Shown here one piece after another: positions 28,624-36,963 of a stretch of DNA of 64,000 bases. Below the pieces are notes generated by a model. That model saw nothing but the letters and a program-made list of their open reading frames with translations. It ran no database searches and was not told where the DNA came from. The position numbers were made by a program, and so were the translations under genes. Numbering within the stretch: position 1 is the stretch's first letter; the number at the start of each line of letters is the position of its first letter. This DNA comes from Arenibacter sp. F26102 (GTDB taxonomy: Bacteria; Bacteroidota; Bacteroidia; Flavobacteriales; Flavobacteriaceae). The stretch covers positions 186,001-250,000 of the forward strand of contig NZ_JALKBC010000001.1 in the NCBI RefSeq assembly GCF_023015865.1, read 5' to 3'.

Positions 28624-30120
28624 ATGGTTACAATATTAACGGAAAGGAATCATTTTTCAGAAGTACTGGTTATACCCTTTGTCCAAGGTGACAATTTGGA
28701 AGCGAACATTGTTAAAATGGCTGGGGATTTAAATTTACCAGCGGAACTTTTGACCGAACAAATAAAGGCTGAAAAAAAAGAAATTTCCCTATTTTATCCT
28801 ATTGATCAGAAAAATTTAAAGAAGGTATACTGTTTGGGCTTGGGAGCAAATCCCACGATAAAAGTGATTATCGATACTCTTAAGCGCTTTATGCAAATTG
28901 AAGCGCCCAAATTGCCATCAAATTTGAGCTTAGATCTGGGCAGTGGGAATTTTGACCCTGAATCTATTTCCATTTTGGCTGAGGGCGTAGTCAGTGGGCT
29001 AATATTGGGGACCTACAAAAAGGGTATGTATCAGACATTGGAAACAAAAACGCAGAAATGGAAATCCGACGAATTAAAATTGGGCTTTTGTGTGCCAGGA
29101 GGTTTTGAGGAAATTGTAAAAAAGGCAGCTATCAAGGGCAAGGCTACCGCGGAAACCCAACTTAAGATCTTAGGGTTGGTCAATGCACCAAGCAATAAAC
29201 TTACCCCTAATAAATTAGCCGAAGTTGCTGTAAAATCTGGGAAGGATTTTGGTTACCATGTAGAAGTCCATGATAAAAAATCCATTGAAAAACTCGGTCT
29301 AAAAGCCCTGATGTCCGTTAGTCAGGGAAGTGAGAAACCTGCGAGATTCATTATAATGGAATATAGACCAGCTAAAAGTGGTCCGGACACTCCTACTGTG
29401 GGCTTGGTGGGCAAAGGTGTTACCTTTGACACAGGAGGCATATCTATAAAAGGATCTTCCAATATGCATTATATGAAAAGCGATATGGGAGGAGCAGCAG
29501 CTGTTTTAGGGGCCATAGAATTGACTGCCAAGCTAAAATTGCCTGTACATCTTATTGCTGTAATTCCTGCAACAGAAAATTGTGTAGATGCCAAAGCTCT
29601 AAAACCGGGAGATGTTATTGGGTCATTTGCGGGGAAATCAATTGAGATTATAGATACGGATGCAGAGGGGCGCTTAATATTGGCCGATGGAATTGCCTAC
29701 TTGAATAAAAATTATCACCCAGATATAATTTTGGATGCGGCTACTTTAACGGGAAGCTGTGTACAGACCTTGGGCTATGAGGCCGGTGGATTGTTCACCA
29801 ATAATGATGAATTGGCCCTTAAATTGATAAACGCAGGGGATCAAAGTGGGGAGCGTTTGTGGCGGCTACCTTTGTGGGATTCCTACGAGGGAGATATTAA
29901 ATCTGATATTGCCGATGTAAAAAATTACAGTGGCAAGCCTATAGCAGGGGCCATAAGTGCTGCTAAATTTTTAGAATTTTTTACGGATAAACATCCAAAA
30001 TGGGCCCACTTGGACATAGCCGGGGTGGCTTTTGGGGATGCGGAATTCTATACCCAAAAAACGGCTACCGCTTTCGGCGTAAGACTGCTGACCGATTTTA
30101 TTGCTGGTTTGGTTAAATAG
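28624..30120 (+). CDS. M17-family leucyl aminopeptidase
   Basis: 498 residues, full-length M17 enzyme with the N-terminal macro-like domain (~1-170) and the catalytic domain. Metal and catalytic residues appear in GKGVTFDTGGISIK, MKSDMGGAAAVLGA, VIPATENCVDAKALKPGDV and DTDAEGRLILADGIAY, the last matching NTDAEGRL. No signal peptide, so it is cytoplasmic. It follows the esterase closely, and a 289-nt gap separates it from the ATP-grasp gene. It may be a general peptidase or may trim the product of the local ligases. Confidence 0.93.
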   Translation: MVTILTERNHFSEVLVIPFVQGDNLEANIVKMAGDLNLPAELLTEQIKAEKKEISLFYPIDQKNLKKVYCLGLGANPTIKVIIDTLKRFMQIEAPKLPSNLSLDLGSGNFDPESISILAEGVVSGLILGTYKKGMYQTLETKTQKWKSDELKLGFCVPGGFEEIVKKAAIKGKATAETQLKILGLVNAPSNKLTPNKLAEVAVKSGKDFGYHVEVHDKKSIEKLGLKALMSVSQGSEKPARFIIMEYRPAKSGPDTPTVGLVGKGVTFDTGGISIKGSSNMHYMKSDMGGAAAVLGAIELTAKLKLPVHLIAVIPATENCVDAKALKPGDVIGSFAGKSIEIIDTDAEGRLILADGIAYLNKNYHPDIILDAATLTGSCVQTLGYEAGGLFTNNDELALKLINAGDQSGERLWRLPLWDSYEGDIKSDIADVKNYSGKPIAGAISAAKFLEFFTDKHPKWAHLDIAGVAFGDAEFYTQKTATAFGVRLLTDFIAGLVK

Positions 30121-30409
30121 TTTCTGATCAATAGGGCATGGAGACATTACTTTTAAGATGCCCACTATGAAGTTTATGGGAGGTCGGATTGTTAAAATTC
30201 TTTATGGCCTGTTTAACTTTAGGTATTATTTACTTCAATATCCATTAAATATCCAATATAGGACCTAAGAGGTAATGACCTGGACAATTATAGCCCCGAA
30301 ACAAGAACAAAGGATAACCCTAAAATGGATAGGCAATTTTTTCAATTGATTTTGCGGTGTATACGGGATTAATGGGTATTTTACAGCTAATAAGTTATAC
30401 CTCAGGACC
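30121..30409. other. Spacer between the M17 gene and the ATP-grasp gene
   Basis: 289 bp without an ORF, hairpin or promoter match that I can support. It may carry a separate start for the ATP-grasp gene. Confidence 0.3.
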
Positions 30410-31609
30410 ATGACAGGAAAAGCCGATCAAACCACCTTTTTATGTATTTCCAGTTTTTTTAAGGGAGAAGATTTTTTAAAATCCTGTAAGGCTTTAGGAA
30501 ATAAGGTGTTACTTATTACCTCAAAGGGATTGGAACATAAGAACTGGCCTCGCGATTCTATTGACGAAATTTTCTACATGCAGGAAAAGCGGGAAGGGGT
30601 ATGGAATATGGACGATTTAGTTTCTGGCCTGGCTTTTTTATTGCGTAATCAAAAAATAGACAGGATTGTTGCCTTGGACGATTTTGATGTGGAGAAAGCC
30701 ACCTTGGTAAGGGAACATTTTAGAATTCCCGGTATGGGACAAACAACAGGTAGATATTTTAGGGATAAGTTGGCGATGAGAATGAAAGCTGCGGAGTCCA
30801 GTATTCCAGTTCCGCAATTCACACCATTATTCAACAATAGTGAAATAGATGAATATACAAAGAGGGTTCCTGCTCCATGGCTAATTAAGCCCAGATCCGA
30901 AGCCTCTGCAACAGGGATCAGAAAAATATTTTCGAACGAAGAGCTATGGACCGTTTTGGAGTCTTTGGGAGACCGGCGGCACGAGTACTTATTGGAGAAA
31001 TTTGCTCCTGGGGATGTTTACCACGTTGATTCTTTATCTGTTGACGGTAAAATTGTTTTTACACAGGCTTCCCAGTATTTAAGCACCCCTATGGACGTGG
31101 CTCACGGACACGGTATTTTTAGATCTATTACCCTTAAGATGGATTCCCTGGATGCCATTGGTCTTAAGGCTATCAATGAGGAAGTATTAAAAGCCTTCGG
31201 AATGCGTTTTAGTGCCTCCCATAGCGAGTATATTAAATCTCGGGAAACCGGGAAATTCTATTTTCTGGAAACCGCCTCCCGTGTAGGGGGAGCCCATTTG
31301 GCAGAAATGGTATTCTTTGCTACCGGAATTAATTTATGGAAAGAATGGGCTGTTATCGAAGATGCTATGGCCAAGGGGAAGCCATATAAGCTACCCAAAG
31401 TAAAAAATGAATACGCAGGTATTGTAGTTTCCCTGTGCCGGTTCCAATATCCAGATCCCTCCTGCTTTACAGACCATGAAATTTGTTGGCAACTACAAAA
31501 GGATTACCATATTGGCCATATAGTAAAATCTGATTGTCAGGAGAGAGTTTTGGAATTGCTTAACGCTCATACTAGACGGATCCAAATCGACTTTCACGCA
31601 AGTACCTAA
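30410..31609 (+). CDS. ATP-grasp ligase, carbamoyl-phosphate-synthetase/L-amino-acid-ligase-like
   Basis: 399 residues. N-terminal pre-ATP-grasp domain (1-~115) with FFKGEDFLKSCKALGNKVLL. The ATP-grasp core begins RYFRDKLAMRMKAAESSIPV (~120-139); PWLIKPRSEASATG is the nucleotide-binding loop, EKFAPGDVYHVDS the adenine/Mg region and FYFLETASRVGGAHLAE the ExxxRxGG metal and phosphate motif. ATP-grasp enzymes activate a carboxylate as an acyl phosphate and join it to an amine or thiol. Specificity is not visible. It converges on the reverse-strand ligase cluster, 47 nt apart, without a terminator I can see. Confidence 0.83.
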   Translation: MTGKADQTTFLCISSFFKGEDFLKSCKALGNKVLLITSKGLEHKNWPRDSIDEIFYMQEKREGVWNMDDLVSGLAFLLRNQKIDRIVALDDFDVEKATLVREHFRIPGMGQTTGRYFRDKLAMRMKAAESSIPVPQFTPLFNNSEIDEYTKRVPAPWLIKPRSEASATGIRKIFSNEELWTVLESLGDRRHEYLLEKFAPGDVYHVDSLSVDGKIVFTQASQYLSTPMDVAHGHGIFRSITLKMDSLDAIGLKAINEEVLKAFGMRFSASHSEYIKSRETGKFYFLETASRVGGAHLAEMVFFATGINLWKEWAVIEDAMAKGKPYKLPKVKNEYAGIVVSLCRFQYPDPSCFTDHEICWQLQKDYHIGHIVKSDCQERVLELLNAHTRRIQIDFHAST

Positions 31610-31656
31610 TATGTCATGGGAAGAGTTTTAAAGAGGTGAAAAACTTGAATGTATCT

Positions 31657-32850
31657 CTAGTCCTCAAAGAACCCCACGCTGGCACCCACCCAGTCCTTAT
31701 CCTTGTTAAAGCGAACCCCAACCATTTCCCCTTTGCTAATACGTACTAGATTGTTGACGACTTTGGCCTTTTTTTCACCCTTTTCCCATATCATCAACAT
31801 CCTGATTTCACATTTGGCAGGTTCCGTTGGAGTCTTTATTGCAGGTGCATAGACCACTTTTTTCTGTAGGATATAGTTTTCCCTATTTTGAACGGCATCA
31901 AGATCTTGTTTGGTGACATTTATGAGTACACCCGATCCCGCAAAAGAGAACAAGGGTTTAAGCACATAGTTTTCCAAGTCCTCCGGATACTTTTCCAGTT
32001 GGTGCAAGAAATGGCAGGGAGGAACATACGGGCTGTTGATCAAAGGCATGGTGAACTTACTTATCCTAAAAAACCAATTTGGGTGCCCTATCCATTCCAC
32101 ATTGTATTCCTTGGTAAAATCGAATTGCCTTGGGAGATCTTCCCTTTTAAAAAGTTCATCAAAAATAACCCGATTATATATCCTGCGTACCGGAATTTTC
32201 TGGCCTTTATTATTGGTATAAAACACATTTTTCCCTTCCGTAATCAATTCGCTTATGCAAACCACTTTTATGCCCAAATGGCGGGACGTAGCCAAAAAAT
32301 CTATTTGTGTGGCCTGTTTATGGGGCTCTATTTCCAAAAGAATCACATTTTCGGGAGAACAGTCGCCCACAATAATTTCCCTTAATTTCTCTACATAATC
32401 TGCAGAAGTTGTATTGTTTAAGTGATGATAGTTTGAAGGTATATTGAAGTGATTGCGATAGCCTTTGGCCATTAGCTCTTGAAAAAAATAAAGGGTCGGA
32501 AATCCTTGTACTTCCACCATTTGAGGCATAAGTTCCCCTTTCTCATCCAAACATATTCCAAAGTCCATTTGAAGAAAAGTAGTGTGTTCATCTTCCCCAG
32601 GAACGAATTGTGAGGCATCTTGAAGGGCATTTTTGGTCAGCTCCTTGAAATTTGGCTGACAGATCACATTGTTGACCTGATCGCAGGCCTCCAACAATCT
32701 TTGTTTAAGGTATTTTGGAATGAAGATAGGGGTCTCCGAAATACGAAACGGTGGTTTATGATCATAGGCGGTAGAGATACTTTCTAAAAATGCCTTGTAT
32801 TTCCCATCCGTAAATGCTGCATTGTATTGCTGACGAAGATGTTCTACCAT
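31657..32850 (-). CDS. Circularly permuted ATP-grasp-like ligase (glutathionylspermidine-synthase-like)
   Basis: 397 residues. QMVEVQGFPTLYFFQELM (~residue 109) resembles the metal-binding E-x-Q/N motif, while the glycine-rich ATP loop YVLKPLFSFAGSGVLIN comes later (~292) and YILQKKV follows. In ordinary ATP-grasp proteins the order is reversed; the order here is that of the circularly permuted glutathionylspermidine synthetase group. The C terminus VRISKGEMVGVRFNKDKDW completes the fold. It would form an amide with ATP. Last gene of a five-gene operon, 11 nt after the amidotransferase. Assignment rests on motif order, so it is moderately secure. Confidence 0.6.
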   Translation of the reverse strand: MVEHLRQQYNAAFTDGKYKAFLESISTAYDHKPPFRISETPIFIPKYLKQRLLEACDQVNNVICQPNFKELTKNALQDASQFVPGEDEHTTFLQMDFGICLDEKGELMPQMVEVQGFPTLYFFQELMAKGYRNHFNIPSNYHHLNNTTSADYVEKLREIIVGDCSPENVILLEIEPHKQATQIDFLATSRHLGIKVVCISELITEGKNVFYTNNKGQKIPVRRIYNRVIFDELFKREDLPRQFDFTKEYNVEWIGHPNWFFRISKFTMPLINSPYVPPCHFLHQLEKYPEDLENYVLKPLFSFAGSGVLINVTKQDLDAVQNRENYILQKKVVYAPAIKTPTEPAKCEIRMLMIWEKGEKKAKVVNNLVRISKGEMVGVRFNKDKDWVGASVGFFED

Positions 32851-32861
32851 AAATACCTATA

Positions 32862-33686
32862 TTAAGAGAGTTGCTTGGATAATCCAATTTTTTTAATAGC
32901 ATTTTCAATAAATCCAGGTATTATGGAATTGTAGGTAGATTCCAATTTATCCGTATCCCTAATATGGGTCATCATGTTATTATATTTTCTTTTCCCGTAA
33001 GTGGCAATTACTTTCTCTTCGTTTTCAGGTTTTGCAAAGTGCACTTCCATACTAACCGGTTCGGCCTCGGGATGAAATTGTACTCCGACAAATTCGTTCG
33101 AAAAACGTACGGCCATAATGGCCCTTTCGTATTCCACATGCGTCCTTATTTTCTCCAATGCCAATATTTTGGCCCCTTTTTCCTCAAAAACTTTCAATCT
33201 CGGTTGTATAAGTTGCCAATCCCTCGAATCTACGGCAAAGAAAGGATCGGGTAATTTGGAGAACAACTCATCGGCCCTTCCGTTTTTGGTTTTATGGATA
33301 GGCAAGATGCCGAAAGAGGGGGATTTGCGTTTTGTAATTTCTCCTAGACCAAAATGATGACAGACCATTTGATAGGAATGACAAATAAAGAACACATATT
33401 TTTTGGGATAGTGGCCATTTTTGTTGTGTTCCCATAGTTCGTCAATGAGGGAATAATACTTTTTATCCCAAATTCCATCCCCTTCCAAAGGATTTCCTGG
33501 GCCTCCAGAAGAAATATAGATATCATAACTGGTATCGGGAACTTCATTTTTTTTCCTAACGTCAAAAAATTTGTAATCGGCCTCCTCGCTATATTTATCC
33601 AATATTTCCCTAATGCATCGCAACCCTTGATTGGGAATGCCATTATATAAATCCAGAACTGCAATCTTTTTTTTTCTATCCAACAT
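32862..33686 (-). CDS. Class I glutamine amidotransferase-like protein
   Basis: 274 residues. Class I GATase fold with nucleophile Cys in FFICHSYQMVCHHFG (the GxCxGxQ elbow is altered to FICHSYQ) and His/Glu in VGVQFHPEAEP. ISSGGPGNPLEG supplies the oxyanion-loop motif. The full Cys-His-Glu triad is present, so it can release ammonia from glutamine or cleave a gamma-glutamyl bond (some relatives hydrolyse gamma-glutamyl amides). No synthetase domain is fused; the neighbouring ligases are candidate partners. It is 13 nt after the GCS2 gene. Confidence 0.87.
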   Translation of the reverse strand: MLDRKKKIAVLDLYNGIPNQGLRCIREILDKYSEEADYKFFDVRKKNEVPDTSYDIYISSGGPGNPLEGDGIWDKKYYSLIDELWEHNKNGHYPKKYVFFICHSYQMVCHHFGLGEITKRKSPSFGILPIHKTKNGRADELFSKLPDPFFAVDSRDWQLIQPRLKVFEEKGAKILALEKIRTHVEYERAIMAVRFSNEFVGVQFHPEAEPVSMEVHFAKPENEEKVIATYGKRKYNNMMTHIRDTDKLESTYNSIIPGFIENAIKKIGLSKQLS

Positions 33687-33699
33687 TTTTCTTGTTCAT

Positions 33700-34794
33700 T
33701 TAAATCCCTGCAACCGTCTCCTTCAAAATATAATCGACCACATCATTAAGGTTTTTGGTTTTTTCAAAAACGGCCAGTTGTCTGTCCGCCCCGGTCCCTT
33801 CATTTAAAATTTTATGTATTCTATTAATTTCCTCCCTACTTCCCAAGTCATCTACCACATCATCCACAAATTCGAGCAGCTCCAAAATTAATTCTTTGGT
33901 TGGTACTTCTATAGATTTTCCGAAGTCGATCATCTTGCCTTCAATCCCATATCTTGAGGCCCTCCATTTGTTTTCGTTGATCAATGCCCTTTTGTAAATA
34001 ATAAAGTTGAGGTTGCTCCTTCTTAAAATATAAAGTTTGGCTACCAAGGCCTGAATCAATGCCGTTATGGTTACAGTTTCATCTATTGTTAGGGGAACAT
34101 CGCAGATCCTAAATTCTATAGTCGGGTAGAAAGGGTGTACCCTTACATCCCACCATATTTTTTTTGCGTTGTCTATACACTTCGTTTGTACCAGAAGGTT
34201 AACATAGCGCTCGTATTCCCCAGCTCCGGTAAAGAAATCCGGGATGCCGGTACGTGGAAATTTATCAAAGACTTTGGTGCGGAACGATTTAAAGCCCGTA
34301 TTTCTGCCTTCCCAAAAGGGGGAGTTGGTAGAAAGTGCATATATATGGGGTAAAAAATAGCGCACGGAATTGTAAATGTGTATTGCCATTTCCCTATCCT
34401 CAATGCCCACGTGAACATGTAGTCCAAAGATAAGATTGGACCTGGCGGCATCCTGTAATTCCTGAACAATTTCATCATATCGTGGATGAACCGTAATCAA
34501 TTGTTTTTCCCATTCCGAGAAAGGGTGGGTACCAGCTGCGGCTATGCGAAGGTCGAGACTGGCCGCAACTTCGGATATGGTTTTTCGCAAATTGGTTACC
34601 TGCGATCGTACCTCTTTTATATCCTTGCAAATGACCGTACCAACTTCAACTACTGCCTGATGCATTTCCGCTTTTACTTGCCCTTCCAATATCTCATCAG
34701 CAATTTCTACAATTTTTTGCTCATGTGAGGTCAACTCACGGGTTTTGGGGTCTATGACCTGATATTCTTCTTCTACTCCTAATGTAAAATCCAT
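33700..34794 (-). CDS. GCS2-type carboxylate-amine ligase (YbdK-like)
   Basis: 364 residues of the glutamate-cysteine ligase family 2, which resembles glutamine synthetase. It starts with the hallmark FTLGVEEEYQVIDPKT (3-18). Then come AEMHQAVVEVGT, AAGTHPF, IFGLHVHVGIEDRE, LSTNSPFWEGRNTGFKSFRT, TIEFRICDVPLTIDETV and NKWRASRYGIEGKMIDF. These form the ATP/metal and amino acid sites. YbdK-like enzymes have weak glutamate-cysteine ligase activity; the real substrate is often unknown. The gene lies in an operon with two ATP-grasp-type ligases. Confidence 0.93.
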   Translation of the reverse strand: MDFTLGVEEEYQVIDPKTRELTSHEQKIVEIADEILEGQVKAEMHQAVVEVGTVICKDIKEVRSQVTNLRKTISEVAASLDLRIAAAGTHPFSEWEKQLITVHPRYDEIVQELQDAARSNLIFGLHVHVGIEDREMAIHIYNSVRYFLPHIYALSTNSPFWEGRNTGFKSFRTKVFDKFPRTGIPDFFTGAGEYERYVNLLVQTKCIDNAKKIWWDVRVHPFYPTIEFRICDVPLTIDETVTITALIQALVAKLYILRRSNLNFIIYKRALINENKWRASRYGIEGKMIDFGKSIEVPTKELILELLEFVDDVVDDLGSREEINRIHKILNEGTGADRQLAVFEKTKNLNDVVDYILKETVAGI

Positions 34795-34830
34795 TGGTGT
34801 CCACGTATTACAGTTTGGGCATTATCAAAA

Positions 34831-35994
34831 CTATTTTGACTTGCTTTTGGTTGTTGTGGCCTTTTTGACCGGTTTTTTAGTTGTCGGAGGTGCGACTTTT
34901 GCCTTTGTTACCGTTTTCGCTTTGGTCGCAGTTACTTTTACCGGAGCTTTTTTTGCTGCCGGGGTTTTTGCTGTAGGTGTTGTTGCCTTTGCGGGAGCTT
35001 TTTTTGTCTTTGCCACAGCCGGGGCCTTTTTAACCTCTGTTTTGGTGGGGTCGGGCGTAATAGCATTCTTAACAAATGTACCCCAGGTTAAATTCATCTG
35101 CCCTGGTTTATGTGCTTGGGCCCTTTTAATGGCCATATTTGCAGCTGTCTCCACGACCCAATCAAAATTATCCTGGCCAACGGAATTAATATCTGCATCC
35201 GGTGCCGGATTGCAAAAATCTATTGCATAAGGAATTCCGTCCCTGACCGCAAACTCCACGGTGTTGAAATCATAGCCTAAAGCCGCATTTAATTTTATGG
35301 TGTAGTCCTTAACGGTATCCAAAAGTTTTTTACTCAATGGGGGACCGTCATGTACATACCTTAAGTGATGGGGATTGCGGGGCTCATATTGCATAATGCG
35401 GACTTCATTGCCGCCAAGGCAATAGCAACGGAAATATTCATTAAACTCAATTTCTTCTTGCAACATCATAATAAGTTGCCCGGTTTCGCTGTGACTCTTG
35501 AAAAACTCCTCAGAATTATTCAGTTTATACACATTTTTCCATCCACCACCAGCATAAGGTTTCATATAGGCGGGAAAGCCAATATGATCAAAAATACTAT
35601 CCCAGTCCAAAGGGTATTTAAGATTCCGAAAAGAATTTTCGTTGGTATCGTCCGGTCTATCCTTCGAGGGCAGAAGTACTGTTTTTGGTACTGGAACTCC
35701 GGTTTTAATGGCCAGGGCATTATTGAAAAATTTTTCATCAGCGCTCCACCAAAAAGGATTGTTTAGGACCGCTGTACCAGATATGGCAGCATTCTTTAAA
35801 TATGCCCGGTAAAAGGGAACATCTTGGGAAATACGATCAATGATAACGGCATATTCGGTAGGGTCGGCCTGCTTTACCATGTCGATCATTACAGCCTCGG
35901 CCATGATCCCATTAATATTTTTTTCGTTTATTCTATCTATAAAGGCTTGAGGAAAAGTGTTTTCCTGGCCGTAGAGTATTCCAATTTTTTTCAT
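34831..35994 (-). CDS. RimK/D-Ala-D-Ala-like ATP-grasp ligase with histone-H1-like tail
   Basis: 387 residues in two parts. Residues 1-312 are an ATP-grasp domain: AYMKPYAGGGWKNVYKL (142-158) is the nucleotide loop, LQEEIEFNEYFRCYCLGG the lid/adenine region and VEFAVRDGIPYAIDFCNPAP (246-265) the metal motif with D259 and N262. Residues 313-387 are a low-complexity Lys/Ala/Pro/Thr tail (KKAPAVAKTKKAPAKA and similar), like histone H1 tails. The tail is encoded in frame with no frameshift. It may bind polyanions or be a substrate. The domain would ligate a carboxylate to an amine. It is 17 nt after the esterase gene. Confidence 0.85.
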   Translation of the reverse strand: MKKIGILYGQENTFPQAFIDRINEKNINGIMAEAVMIDMVKQADPTEYAVIIDRISQDVPFYRAYLKNAAISGTAVLNNPFWWSADEKFFNNALAIKTGVPVPKTVLLPSKDRPDDTNENSFRNLKYPLDWDSIFDHIGFPAYMKPYAGGGWKNVYKLNNSEEFFKSHSETGQLIMMLQEEIEFNEYFRCYCLGGNEVRIMQYEPRNPHHLRYVHDGPPLSKKLLDTVKDYTIKLNAALGYDFNTVEFAVRDGIPYAIDFCNPAPDADINSVGQDNFDWVVETAANMAIKRAQAHKPGQMNLTWGTFVKNAITPDPTKTEVKKAPAVAKTKKAPAKATTPTAKTPAAKKAPVKVTATKAKTVTKAKVAPPTTKKPVKKATTTKSKSK

Positions 35995-36011
35995 AGTTTA
36001 TGTGTTAAATT

Positions 36012-36716
36012 TTACATTAGCGATAAATAGTGGGGAAGCATTTCTCTCCATATGGGCCAATCGTGACTGGCGTTGGGCCTATTGTCCAACCAATGGTCGA
36101 TACCTTTATTTCTTAGAATTTCTGACATTCTAAGATTGGCTCCCAAACAAATATCATGTTCGCTGGTACCCAAAATAATCTTCATATTATAGAGCTCAGG
36201 ATTAGACATGTCCGGTAAATAATCAACAGGATTATTAAAATATACATTATCGTCGTAATATCCGTCCATTTGGTCCCTTATATCAAAGGCTGCGCTCATG
36301 GTAAATAGGTGGCTGACCGTTTCAGGATGTCTAAAGGCAAAATTGGCTGCTTGGTAACCTCCGAAACTACATCCGGAAACGGCCACCTTACCTATAGGGG
36401 ATTCGTGCCGTACTTTGGCAACTACCTCCTCCAATATCATTTTGTCGTACCAAATGTGGTTTTTAACACGGTCTGCGGGGTGAATGGATCTATTGTACCA
36501 ACTGTATTCGTCAATACTGTCCAGACAATATACCTTGACCTTACCTTGTTCTATGAACCAAGAAATAGAATCTATTAAATGAAAATCCTTGCTTTCGTAA
36601 TACCTGCCCCTAGTAGTCGGGAAAATTAATAAGGGATAGCCCCAATGGCCATAAACCATCATTTCCATTTCCTTGCCCAGATTAGGGGAATACCATTTAT
36701 GATAGTTCTCTTCCAA
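36012..36716 (-). CDS. Alpha/beta-hydrolase esterase (COG4947-like)
   Basis: 234 residues, a compact hydrolase without signal peptide. MMVYGHWGYPLLIFPTTRGR is the first strand and oxyanion loop; VSGCSFGGYQAANFAFRHPE contains the nucleophile Ser (in GCSFGG); ILGTSEHDICLGAN has a possible acid and NASHDWPIWREMLPHYL the catalytic His. It is the first gene of the reverse-strand operon. Esterases of this type recur in clusters with ATP-grasp and GCS2 ligases in Bacteroidota, so it may hydrolyse an intermediate or precursor. Confidence 0.85.
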   Translation of the reverse strand: MEENYHKWYSPNLGKEMEMMVYGHWGYPLLIFPTTRGRYYESKDFHLIDSISWFIEQGKVKVYCLDSIDEYSWYNRSIHPADRVKNHIWYDKMILEEVVAKVRHESPIGKVAVSGCSFGGYQAANFAFRHPETVSHLFTMSAAFDIRDQMDGYYDDNVYFNNPVDYLPDMSNPELYNMKIILGTSEHDICLGANLRMSEILRNKGIDHWLDNRPNASHDWPIWREMLPHYLSLM

Positions 36717-36860
36717 AAATGTAGTTGTTAATAGCCGGGGAAGTATCTCCTTGTCTTAAAGTTAGCCAAAATTATGACTCCAACAAATCTCTTTTTGGGA
36801 ATGATCTGTACTTTACAATATGGCGTAAGGGTTGCCTATCCGTACAAGGCAGTGAAAATA

Positions 36861-36893
36861 TTCAAAAGGTGTTGATTATCAACACCTTTTGAA
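36861..36893 (-). terminator. Long perfect hairpin terminator after hflX
   Basis: TTCAAAAGGTGTTGA (36861-36875) pairs perfectly with its reverse complement (36879-36893) around a 3-nt loop. Read on the minus strand it lies 70 nt beyond the hflX stop and is followed by TATTTTC. It ends the hflX transcript before the esterase operon start. Confidence 0.85.
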
Positions 36894-36963
36894 TTGTGCT
36901 GGGTACAGTAATAAATATCTATTAAATATAAAGTATTGAATTAAACGCCTATACAGCTTTTAT

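Noticed and set aside
34841-35230. Hydrophobic plus-strand frame that looks like a membrane protein
   Set aside because: It is the antisense of the Lys/Ala-rich tail; AAA/AAG and GCN codons read backwards give Phe, Leu and Ala/Gly.
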